A DNA stretch of 35,364 nucleotides, taken from contig NZ_BPMA01000066.1 in NCBI RefSeq assembly GCF_026005215.1, positions 1 through 35,364 on the forward strand. The letters are read 5' to 3'. A model generated the notes under the pieces. That model was not told where the DNA came from. It made no database searches and worked only from the letters and a program-made list of their open reading frames with translations. The stretch comes from Capnocytophaga catalasegens (lineage in GTDB: Bacteria; Bacteroidota; Bacteroidia; Flavobacteriales; Flavobacteriaceae). Position numbers and translations under genes: made by a program. Of this stretch, positions 17,342 to 24,843 are shown piece after piece. The number at the start of each line of letters is the position of its first letter. Positions within the stretch are counted from its first letter, which is position 1.

Positions 17342-19687
17342 CTAAAATTCAATTTTATAACTGATGTTAGGAATGAGCAAAGTACTTTTGCTAAGTTCTA
17401 TTTGTTTGGAAATAAAATTGTAATTATGCCCTAAATAGATAGGCGAGCCGAATACATTTTTCATTTGGAAAGAAAAAACACTTGAACTTTTGCGGTGATT
17501 CACACGATAATTCAGTGTAACATCAGCATATAGCAAATTGGGAAAAGAACTTTCAAAAGCACGTGTGTCATCATATATAATTCGCTCATTAGCAATTGAT
17601 TGACTCTCCAAAATAGGCGTATAGCGTTCACCACCCGTAAATGTAATACGAGCATTCACATCAAGTATGCGGCTATTGTTTTTAAAGAAAAATTCTTTTC
17701 CGAAAAGTGCGTTAAACACGTAGTTTTTGTTATATCGGGTGTTGTGCCAAACGTTGTCGCCTGCTTTGTATTTCGCATCGAAAAGAGATGCCGTAAGCAA
17801 GTAATAATAATTGTCATTTAAAAATCTTTCGAAAGTAAAATCTATTCCGTAATTACGCGCTATCGTATTGTTTGTTAGCTCTTTATGAAGTGTAAAATCT
17901 CTATTGAAATTGATTAACGAATACGAAGTGTTTGCCTCACCTGGAATGTCGTAATTGTGCTGATAATAAACTTCGGTTTTTAGTCGTAATTTTTCGTTAA
18001 TACGCCAATCGTATCCCAAAACAAAGTGATGTGCTTTGGAGAGTTTTAAATTTTTATTTGGTTGATTTCCATTGATTTCAAACATATAAATGTTCAAGGC
18101 TTCCGGGCGACTGTGTTTTCCATATCCCAAACTTAGACTGTGATTTGGAACAAATTCCCATTGCAATCCTAAGCGGGGTTCAGGAATAATTTCTTTGCTA
18201 AGCCCAAAATAAGCCAGATGAAATCCTGCGTTAATAAGTAAAGAAGACGATATATTGTATTTCATTTGGGCGAAAATTTCAGACGCATCGGTATTTCCTT
18301 TGTCGTCAATAATTCGTGTGTAGGTCTGTGGCAAATTATAATCTTGTGTGCCACTCAAATCAAATTGGTAGAACAGTTTTTTGTATTCAAATCCTGTTTT
18401 TAGCACCGCTTTGGGTGAAAATTTGTAATTATAATTAGACGAAAAAGTAAATGTTCCAGTGATGTCTTTTAAATCGGAATCAGGAGTAAAAGTCTGTAAA
18501 TCATCGCTCAATCGTTTGGTAATAATCGTTTTATTTACCTCCGAAATTGCCAAATTTGTCTGTAAAAAAGATTTGCTACTTGTGTTAATACGATGTGCAA
18601 CGCCCATTGCTCCCGTATGTGTATCCCATTGATTTTGAATGCGGTCTGTGTCAATTTCCCATTTTGAAATATCTGTTGAAGCATTTTTGTGAGTTGCATC
18701 AATTCCGCCAATTCCCCAAAATGAAAACGTACCTGCACGCTGAGTTGGAAAATTAAATTTGAATGAAAGGTCTTGATATTTAATACGTTGATCAGCTGGA
18801 ATTAAATTCAAATCACCCAAAAGCCCAAAAGTAGAATAGCGATAATTGAACAAATATGATGACCCACTGGCTCGTGAAATAGGCCCTTCGGACGAAAAAT
18901 CAAGCCCTAAAACGCCCACTTGTGCTGTATGTTCATATTTGTCAGCATTTCCGTTGCGTAGTTTCATATCGAAAATGGCAGCCGTAGCACTTCCGTATTC
19001 GGCAGGAAAAGCTCCTGTGAAAAAATCAGAATTGGCTAGCATTTGACTGCTAAAAAGCGTAACTAATCCACCACCAGCTACGTTTCCGCCAGCGAAGTGA
19101 TGCGGAGTTGGGATTTCAACGCCTTCCAATCGCCACGCTACGCCTTGTGGTGCATTTCCTCGCACGATAATCGAATTGTCTTGCAAATTCCCCGTAGTTA
19201 CGCCCGAGAAAGCGGAAACTAATCGTGCAGGGTCGCTCATTCCACCTGCGTAGCGTTGGGTTTCTTCCACCGAAAACGAACGAGCACTCACGGTCGCCAT
19301 CGTGTTAAGCGGTCGTTCTTTGTTGATAGACGCTCGCACGATTACCTCGCCAATTTGTACAGCATCTTTTTTTAAAGCCACTTCTACAACAGCTTCTTTC
19401 CCAGAGGTAATCATCATCGAGGGGATAATAAACGATTCATACCCGATGTAAGAAATCTCCAATGTATGTCGCCCAACGGGAAGTGTGAGCGAAAAATTTC
19501 CGTTTTCGTTGGTAATTGTCCCGATGATAGAGTCAGAATTTTGTACAACAACCGAAGCTCCTAACAGCGGTTCACGAGTGTCGGCATCAAACACGTTACC
19601 TTTTAAAGTTTGCTCGATAGACTGGGCATTCACGAATGACATTCCGAAAAGAAATACCCAAAAACTGATGTTAAAAAAAGATTTCAT
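17342..19687 (-). CDS. TonB-dependent receptor with CarboxypepD_reg-like N-terminal domain
   Basis: 781 aa outer-membrane receptor for active uptake of an unknown ligand using TonB energy. A signal peptide (FVNAQ) is followed by a carboxypeptidase-regulatory domain (about 26-110: GNVFDADTREPLLGASVVV, ISYIGYESFIIPS), a plug domain (about 130-240: ARLVSAFSGVTTG, IIVRGNAPQGVAWRLEGVEIPTPHHF) and a beta-barrel ending in Phe (NISYKIEF). It is short for a SusC protein and has no SusD partner nearby, so a metal, siderophore or peptide ligand is more likely than a glycan. No clean TAnnTTTG precedes it; a CAACTTTG lies 24 bases upstream. Confidence 0.88.
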   Translation of the reverse strand: MKSFFNISFWVFLFGMSFVNAQSIEQTLKGNVFDADTREPLLGASVVVQNSDSIIGTITNENGNFSLTLPVGRHTLEISYIGYESFIIPSMMITSGKEAVVEVALKKDAVQIGEVIVRASINKERPLNTMATVSARSFSVEETQRYAGGMSDPARLVSAFSGVTTGNLQDNSIIVRGNAPQGVAWRLEGVEIPTPHHFAGGNVAGGGLVTLFSSQMLANSDFFTGAFPAEYGSATAAIFDMKLRNGNADKYEHTAQVGVLGLDFSSEGPISRASGSSYLFNYRYSTFGLLGDLNLIPADQRIKYQDLSFKFNFPTQRAGTFSFWGIGGIDATHKNASTDISKWEIDTDRIQNQWDTHTGAMGVAHRINTSSKSFLQTNLAISEVNKTIITKRLSDDLQTFTPDSDLKDITGTFTFSSNYNYKFSPKAVLKTGFEYKKLFYQFDLSGTQDYNLPQTYTRIIDDKGNTDASEIFAQMKYNISSSLLINAGFHLAYFGLSKEIIPEPRLGLQWEFVPNHSLSLGYGKHSRPEALNIYMFEINGNQPNKNLKLSKAHHFVLGYDWRINEKLRLKTEVYYQHNYDIPGEANTSYSLINFNRDFTLHKELTNNTIARNYGIDFTFERFLNDNYYYLLTASLFDAKYKAGDNVWHNTRYNKNYVFNALFGKEFFFKNNSRILDVNARITFTGGERYTPILESQSIANERIIYDDTRAFESSFPNLLYADVTLNYRVNHRKSSSVFSFQMKNVFGSPIYLGHNYNFISKQIELSKSTLLIPNISYKIEF

Positions 19688-19761
19688 TTTACTATGTTTT
19701 TAAATTCGGTGCAAAGTTGCAACATATAGGAAAGCCAATCGTCCAACCCGTCCCAAACGGA

Positions 19762-19801
19762 CAAAAAAAAATGTCCAAACGGGTACGTCTGGACTTTTTT
19801 T
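19762..19801. terminator. Symmetric terminator-like hairpin upstream of the receptor gene
   Basis: GTCCAAACG (19773-19781) pairs with CGTCTGGAC (19786-19794) with one mismatch. T-runs flank it on both strands (19795-19801 on plus; the A-run at 19763-19771 on minus). On the minus strand it would stop transcription arriving from the helicase before the receptor gene. Confidence 0.5.
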
Positions 19802-19882
19802 AATATTTAATCATTGATTTTCATCAATTTACAAATAATAAGTTTTTAACAAAAAAATAAAATTCATTTCCAAAAATCTATT

Positions 19883-20160
19883 TCATTTTGCTACCATTAA
19901 CTCTCCAGTGATGTAATCTGATTTTGATACGTCAAGTTTATCAAAGGCTGAACTTTCGTCTATCAAAGACAATTTTTTTGCTTCTCAACATCCTAATATT
20001 TTAGATAAATACAAATATTGACCTCTATGATTATTCTTATAAACGACGTATCTTTTGAAACTAATTTCTACATCGTGCTTATAACTATCGTGATGTATTG
20101 GAATGACATATTAGTAAAATCTTTATAATTTCTATTTGAACTCGAATCCCCAACATCATT
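19883..20160 (-). pseudogene. Relic of an unrecognised gene with frameshift and internal stop
   Basis: On the minus strand one frame from 20160 reads NDVGDSSSNRNYKDF and on to FQYIT; near 20086 the coding-like reading shifts frame to SYKHDVEISFKRYVVYKNN and on to YLSKILGC, meets TGA (19987-19985), and continues as EAKKLSLIDESSAFDKLD to a stop at 19885-19883. Composition is protein-like and hydrophilic throughout. A frameshift plus a nonsense codon make this a dead gene, located directly after the helicase with no terminator between, so it was probably once cotranscribed with it. The family is not recognised. Confidence 0.45.
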
Positions 20161-20194
20161 AGATTATCTACTGAATCATTTTTGTATGATATAC

Positions 20195-22336
20195 TTATAC
20201 TTTATTCCCACAATAAGGACAATAAGCATACATTTTTTCCAGTTGACTAAAGCATTTATCACACAAGAGGATTTTATCAACTACTTGTTTGAGAGAATTG
20301 GTAGTCTGTACGGTATAAGAATCTGGAATTTCTTTCAAAAAACTGGACTCATTACCTTTTTGAGTAATTAGAAATAATTTATCTTTTGCTCTTGTTAAAG
20401 CAACATAAAATAACCGTCTTTCTTCTTCCATCAAGAGGTCGTGATTGGCTTTTTTGATAACCTGAAAAATTCTGTCTTCAAGCCATATATCTGGAAAACC
20501 ACCACTACCTTCGGTAAGTCCAATAATAAAAACTACTTTGGCTTCCAATCCCTTGGAGGCGTGTATGGTTTTGCCCTGAACATATATTTTATTATCTTTA
20601 AAATGATAGAAATAGGGAGAGAACATTTTGTTTCTTCGGTATAAGAATAAAATATCATCATTAGCCATACCTTCTTTTAAGAATTCTTTTACTTTTTCAA
20701 AACAAAAACTAATATTTTCTTCTTCTGTATTTCCTGCAAAAACTACTATTTTGTGTTCAGATTTTTTAGAGGCTTGGACATCTTTATCTACTTTAAATTT
20801 ATTATGTTTGATGACTTCATTACTTGCCCCTACAATGTTTTGTGTACTTCTGTAATTTAGATTAAGTTTTATGGTTTTTGCATTCTCAAAATGTTTTTCA
20901 AATTCAATGATATAGCTTATATTAGAACCTCTAAAACCGTAGATGCTCTGCCAGTCATCTCCTACACAAAATAGTTGAGTATTTTCAGTAAGTAATAATT
21001 TGATGAGTTCTACTTGTAGATTATTTACATCTTGAAATTCATCTACCAAAATATATTGATATTGATTCTGAAATTTGGCTATGATATCTTCATTCTTTTT
21101 CAGCAAAGAAATTGTTCTTAATATCAGGTCATTAAAATCAAGAAAAGATTTATCGGTACAATATTCATTATATCTTTTTACGATAGGAATTGCCAATTCG
21201 TAAAACTCCCGAACTCGCTCGTGCTGGTCGCCTTTTGCATTCTCTAAAACGGAGTCAATATCCATATTTTCAACCTTTATCATATCGGTTATACGCAAAA
21301 CCTGTTGTACAAAGTCTTTTACATCCTCCATATATCCATAAAATTCTTCCTTAAAATTAACCGAAATGGTTTTATTATAATCAATAGGAAGTCGATTTTT
21401 TACAATTTTATCAAGAGTGTGATTAAATAAGGCAGAATCTTGAGTCATTGGCTCAAAAGTTTTAACATAGAGGAGCTTACCTTTTTTAAATTGCTCTTCT
21501 TTGTCTTTCATCGGATAGCTTTTGTTGGAAATATGCTCTATGTATAAATTAGCTGCAGGAATGTAAAAATCAGGGTTGAAAGAAAAATCCTTTACATTTA
21601 TAGTAGGTTCATATTCAAATTTGATATTATGCCGATAGAGCCAATCTGCTATGAATTGCTCTGATTTCGAGCTTACTTTGGTGCCATTGAGCGATGTAAA
21701 AAATTTTTCATATTTTGGAATGTGATTAGAGTCAATCTCTTTTAAATGGATTTTATCAACAAGATAATCAAGTATATATCGTTTTAGTTTTAATAAATAT
21801 TCCGCATTTTCACATTGTTCTATTACTAATTTATGTGCTATTTCAAAAGCGGATTCTGGTGCTGTTGTATGTGAGAATCCTTCATCGTTGTTTTGTTTTT
21901 CATCACCGATGATTTTAAATTTATTATCAAATTCCTTAACTCCCCAGTTTCTCATTACAGTATAGCAGAAACTATGAAAAGTTTTTATAGTGAGTCTATC
22001 AATCCAAGGATATTTTTTTTGTTGTAGAAATCGTTCTTTATCTTTTTCAGCAAGAGTTTTTCGTTTGTCAAAAAGTTGTTTTTCGTACTCGCCACTTTCA
22101 TCAGCACAGATAATAAGTCTGTCTATCATTTCGTTAGTAGCATTTTTGGTAAAAGTAATGGCGAGAATATTCGAAGGGTTTATGCCTTTTTCTTCAATAA
22201 GATAAATAAGCTTCTGCAAGAGGGTTTTTGTTTTTCCTGAACCTGCTCCAGCTAATACTAATAGGCGTTTTTCATCACTAATTACAGCTTCTCTCTGCTT
22301 ATCATTCAATGCACTTAAATCAACTTTTGATTTCAT
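20195..22336 (-). CDS. UvrD/Rep-like superfamily 1 helicase with nuclease-like insert and C-terminal zinc ribbon
   Basis: 713 aa ATP-dependent DNA helicase. Walker A GAGSGKT (30-36), TFTKNAT (61-67), DEFQD (432-436), GDDWQSIYGFRG (459-470), LNYRST (492-497), IHASKGLEAKVVF and VALTRAKDKL are the SF1A motifs. Between motifs Ib and II, residues about 222-300 resemble a PD-(D/E)xK-fold domain: SEQFIADWL, EYEP, PDFYIP and YIEH. The C-terminus has two CxxC pairs (CDKC, CPYC), a zinc ribbon. This architecture is known in HelD-like helicases annotated with a topoisomerase-type C4 zinc finger. A role in repair or phage defence is possible; there is no intact partner gene beside it. Tandem -7 elements lie at 22360-22367 and 22374-22381. 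Confidence 0.88.
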   Translation of the reverse strand: MKSKVDLSALNDKQREAVISDEKRLLVLAGAGSGKTKTLLQKLIYLIEEKGINPSNILAITFTKNATNEMIDRLIICADESGEYEKQLFDKRKTLAEKDKERFLQQKKYPWIDRLTIKTFHSFCYTVMRNWGVKEFDNKFKIIGDEKQNNDEGFSHTTAPESAFEIAHKLVIEQCENAEYLLKLKRYILDYLVDKIHLKEIDSNHIPKYEKFFTSLNGTKVSSKSEQFIADWLYRHNIKFEYEPTINVKDFSFNPDFYIPAANLYIEHISNKSYPMKDKEEQFKKGKLLYVKTFEPMTQDSALFNHTLDKIVKNRLPIDYNKTISVNFKEEFYGYMEDVKDFVQQVLRITDMIKVENMDIDSVLENAKGDQHERVREFYELAIPIVKRYNEYCTDKSFLDFNDLILRTISLLKKNEDIIAKFQNQYQYILVDEFQDVNNLQVELIKLLLTENTQLFCVGDDWQSIYGFRGSNISYIIEFEKHFENAKTIKLNLNYRSTQNIVGASNEVIKHNKFKVDKDVQASKKSEHKIVVFAGNTEEENISFCFEKVKEFLKEGMANDDILFLYRRNKMFSPYFYHFKDNKIYVQGKTIHASKGLEAKVVFIIGLTEGSGGFPDIWLEDRIFQVIKKANHDLLMEEERRLFYVALTRAKDKLFLITQKGNESSFLKEIPDSYTVQTTNSLKQVVDKILLCDKCFSQLEKMYAYCPYCGNKV

Positions 22337-22373
22337 TATTAGTGTTTTATTAGTTTCTTCAAAATTATGTTAG

Positions 22374-22381
22374 CAAAAATA
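22374..22381 (-). promoter_or_regulatory. -7 element of the helicase gene
   Basis: TATTTTTG on the minus strand, 37 bases before the helicase ATG. A second match, TAATTTTG, is at 22360-22367. Confidence 0.5.
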
Positions 22382-22437
22382 CAATATATTTTGAAATCAT
22401 ACGTCTATTAAGTTAAAATTTTAATTTGCAAATCATC

Positions 22438-22945
22438 TCATCGCCAGTAGGTTGGGTATTTTCTATTTTTATGTAAATTATTGAAAATAAGTGCTATAAT
22501 GGTAATTACTACCGCACCTGAAAGCACAGGATTTATCACAAAACCAAGCGTTCTGCTCCTAAAATTACCACGATGGGGTCAGCACCGGCAGGAGGGTGGG
22601 TTGTTTTGGTAAGTTGCATTATTCCGATTGAAAGCCCTACGCCCAAAGCTAACGAATACCATTGATTACCAGGTAAATACAAGCATAAAAGCTCAATCAA
22701 AGTGGATATTAAATGCCCTCCGATGATATTTCGAGGTTGTGCCAAAGGACTATTCGGAACCCCAAAAGCAAGGACACAAGTTGCCCCAAATGGAGCCATC
22801 AAAACGGAGATTGGGTGAAGTGCGTCAGAAGAGCCACAGCCGCAATGGCAATCGCTCCGCCAATTCCTGAATACAACGAAAAATGCAAACCCGAATGTTT
22901 AGGGCTTCTTTCCTGAGTTTTAAACTTTGCAATGTACTGTTTCAT
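22438..22945 (-). pseudogene. HPP family membrane protein, broken by two frameshifts
   Basis: HPP proteins are four-to-five-helix membrane proteins; some cyanobacterial and plastid members transport nitrite. The ATG at 22945-22943 starts a frame with a hydrophobic helix (GIGGAIAIAAVALL). Near 22824-22832 the coding sense moves to the frame carrying MAPFGATCVLAFGVP, SPLAQPRNIIGGH and the defining THPPAGADP. At 22544-22545 it moves again, to GFVINPVLSGAVV, ending with a TGA at 22440-22438. The 508-base span plus two missing bases equals 170 codons, so two single-base deletions explain it. It starts four bases after the TetR gene, clearly the same operon. Confidence 0.85.
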
Positions 22946-22949
22946 AATT

Positions 22950-23483
22950 TCATAAAATGTTAGCTTTTAATACTTCGATAGTTTTATTTATAATTTCTTG
23001 ATTTCGATACACTTGGCTTTCCATAAGGCAAGACTCAAAAAGCATATAAATAAGAAATGCTTTCTGCTCATTTTCAGCGAGTTGCTTAAAGAAGTTTTGC
23101 AAATCGGTTTTATGGTTTTTAATAATTTGGTGAGCTTCGGCATTTTCCGATTTAAGCTCTGCCATCATATTGAGGAAAACGCACCCGCTAAAATCTTCTT
23201 TTTCATTCATAAACTTAAGATATTCAAAGGCTTGAATGATTTTTTCGGTTGAATTTTTAGCTTTTTTCACAAAATTTTCCAAACCTTCAAACCAAGTTAC
23301 GTGCCTTTGGTTGAGGTATGCTATTGCCAATTGATTTTTTGAGGGAAAATGGTCGTAGAAACTGGCTTTGGCAACCGCTGATTCTTTAATAATTTGGTTT
23401 ATCCCTGTAGAATTAAATCCTTGTTTTTGAAACAGTTGCTTAGCTGTTTGCATTACTCGTTCTTTAGGTGTTATCTTTTTCAT
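22950..23483 (-). CDS. TetR/AcrR family transcriptional regulator
   Basis: 177 aa. The N-terminal helix-turn-helix is clear (ERVMQTAKQLFQKQGFNSTGINQII, then KASFYDHFPSKNQLAIAYL, residues about 8-54); the rest is the variable ligand domain, with CVFLNMMAE and a C-terminal helical bundle. ATG 23483 was chosen over a start 12 codons upstream because the -7 element ends at 23489. A palindrome over the -33 element (23512-23525) is a likely autoregulatory operator. The second gene of the operon is the broken HPP gene, so the regulator may have lost its main target. Confidence 0.88.
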   Translation of the reverse strand: MKKITPKERVMQTAKQLFQKQGFNSTGINQIIKESAVAKASFYDHFPSKNQLAIAYLNQRHVTWFEGLENFVKKAKNSTEKIIQAFEYLKFMNEKEDFSGCVFLNMMAELKSENAEAHQIIKNHKTDLQNFFKQLAENEQKAFLIYMLFESCLMESQVYRNQEIINKTIEVLKANIL

Positions 23484-23488
23484 AGGGG

Positions 23489-23525
23489 CAAAGATATAAC
23501 ATTTCCACAAAACAGACAAGTCTGT
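23489..23525 (-). promoter_or_regulatory. Promoter and palindromic operator of the TetR-HPP operon
   Basis: TTG (23517-23519), 20-nt spacer, TATCTTTG (23489-23496) on the minus strand. ACAGAC-AA-GTCTGT (23512-23525) is a perfect 6+6 palindrome centred on the -33 TTG. The -7 element is five bases from the ATG, so the mRNA is probably leaderless or nearly so. Confidence 0.65.
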
Positions 23526-23540
23526 ATGTATTTTTTCGAT

Positions 23541-23572
23541 AAAAAAAGCCGATTTTTTGTGAAATCGGCTTT
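23541..23572 (-). terminator. Intrinsic terminator of the VOC gene
   Basis: Perfect 11-bp stem AAAGCCGATTT (23545-23555)/AAATCGGCTTT (23562-23572), 6-nt loop. On the minus strand the stem runs into a T-run (A-run 23541-23547). It lies 15 bases after the VOC stop and just upstream of the TetR promoter. Confidence 0.85.
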
Positions 23573-23586
23573 GGAGGGTTTCCGCT

Positions 23587-23964
23587 TTAATTTGGTTCTG
23601 AGTAAGTTACAATATCAACTCCGATGTTATTAGGGTCTTTGATAGCGAAATGTCTATCGCCCCAAGGTTCGTTGCGAAGGTCAAATTCAATAGGTATATT
23701 TCTGTTTTTCAATTCGTTGTATACTGCATCTACATTTTCTACTTTGATGGTAATGTATACGCCTTGATTTTGAAAAGAAGGCTGAAAAATAGGTTGTTGG
23801 CTTGGGTGATTCGGAAGCAAAAAGCTGATTTCTGCCTCGTGATTGGGGGTGTGGAGCAAAAGATAAAAATCGTTTTCAAAGGTTACTCCAAACCCCAAAA
23901 CTTCGGTGTAAAAGGCTTTTGTTTCCGCTAATTTTTCGGTGATAATTCCTGCATTTAATTTCAT
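23587..23964 (-). CDS. VOC family (glyoxalase/bleomycin-resistance-like) protein
   Basis: 125 aa single-domain protein with paired beta-alpha-beta-beta-beta modules: KAFYTEVLGFGVTFEN at residues about 15-30, EISFLLP in the middle and GDRHFAIKDPNNIGVDIV near the C-terminus. Members bind a divalent metal and act as dioxygenases, isomerases or antibiotic-binding proteins; the substrate cannot be told here. It has its own -7 element, TAATTTTG at 23988-23995, 23 bases upstream, and its own terminator, so it is monocistronic. It is intact although its neighbours on both sides are broken. Confidence 0.85.
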   Translation of the reverse strand: MKLNAGIITEKLAETKAFYTEVLGFGVTFENDFYLLLHTPNHEAEISFLLPNHPSQQPIFQPSFQNQGVYITIKVENVDAVYNELKNRNIPIEFDLRNEPWGDRHFAIKDPNNIGVDIVTYSEPN

Positions 23965-24039
23965 TTTTTCTGAATTTTAATTTTGGGCAAAATTATCTTG
24001 AAAGGGAAGGATAAAATAGTAAAAAACGAACAAAATTAC

Positions 24040-24780
24040 TTATAGTTCAAATTTTCGGGTAGCTCGTTTTATAATCCATTGGGTGTGTGGATTTTCGGAA
24101 ATTTTCCAGCGGTGGATAAGGGGCAAAACAGCTTCTTTATTCACTTTGAGCCAGTCGGTGAGGTGGTTGGTAACGGATTTTTTCACGAATAGTATTTCGT
24201 CCTCTTTTAGGAGTTCCAAAATCTGGAAAACGGGGGCAGGATTTTCTACAAAAGTGTCTAATTTACTCGCCCAAGGGAGTTTCGGACGCAAGCCTTCACT
24301 TGCTAATCTTCGCAAATGAAAATTAGGAGATTTTGCCCATTTTTCAATGATTTCGAGCGACTTTTCAGGGTATTTTCTAATGAACGGACGCACGGCGTAT
24401 TCGCCTGTATTTCTTTTAGTTATCTCCTTTATGGCGTTCATCGAAAGGCTAAAATACTCAATACCATAAAGTTCCACGAATTTCCCGATGGGTAAAATCC
24501 AATAATAATGTGTGAACATTCCCGTTTGGTTAGGATTTTCTTCACCCAAAATAGAGCATAAAATACGGAGAGCCTCATTGTAATCTGCTGGAAGATAGTT
24601 TTTTAACAAATCAGCAATGGTAATAACTCACTTTGTGTAAGTTTGCCCAACAACTTTATTTTCAGTGTCTTTTATGAAATTTTGGCTATCAAAATCAGGA
24701 TAAACTTCACTGATTTTTTCGGCTAACAATTGGGCGAGATTTGCTCCAAATTGTTCGGTAATGCTGTAATTCGTTCCCAT
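24040..24780 (-). pseudogene. DNA alkylation repair protein (AlkD-like), split by a premature TGA
   Basis: Members of this HEAT-like-repeat family remove alkylated bases. Starting at ATG 24780-24778, the frame reads a normal family N-terminus (FGANLAQLLAEKISEVYPDF, VVGQTYTK), hits TGA at 24630-24628 (codon 51), and continues in the same frame through LLKNYLPADYNEALRILCSI to the end at 24040 (246 aa in total, about the usual length). TGA is one transition from CGA (Arg), plausible at that place. The part from TTG 24609 alone (189 aa) lacks the first two helices and would need re-initiation. A -7 element (TACTTTTG, 24797-24804) precedes the original ATG. Confidence 0.85.
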
Positions 24781-24843
24781 TTTCGTGATTTTTCGGCAAA
24801 AGTAAGAATGTTTTGAGCAATAAAATAGGAAAAAAGGGACGGA

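Larger units (their letters stand above)
19688..20194. other. Intergenic region with hairpins and a gene relic
   Basis: 507 bases between the receptor and the helicase, both on the minus strand. It contains the receptor's upstream region, a cluster of GTCC/GGAC and ACCCGT/ACGGGT half-sites (19741-19795), a symmetric terminator-like hairpin at 19773-19801, and the degraded ORF at 19883-20160. No terminator immediately follows the helicase. Confidence 0.5.

Noticed and set aside
12874-24780. Recoding or stop-codon read-through as an explanation of the in-frame TAA and TGA codons
   Set aside because: Both codons serve as normal terminators of intact genes here, there is no conserved stimulatory structure beside them, and frameshifts in neighbouring genes favour simple decay.
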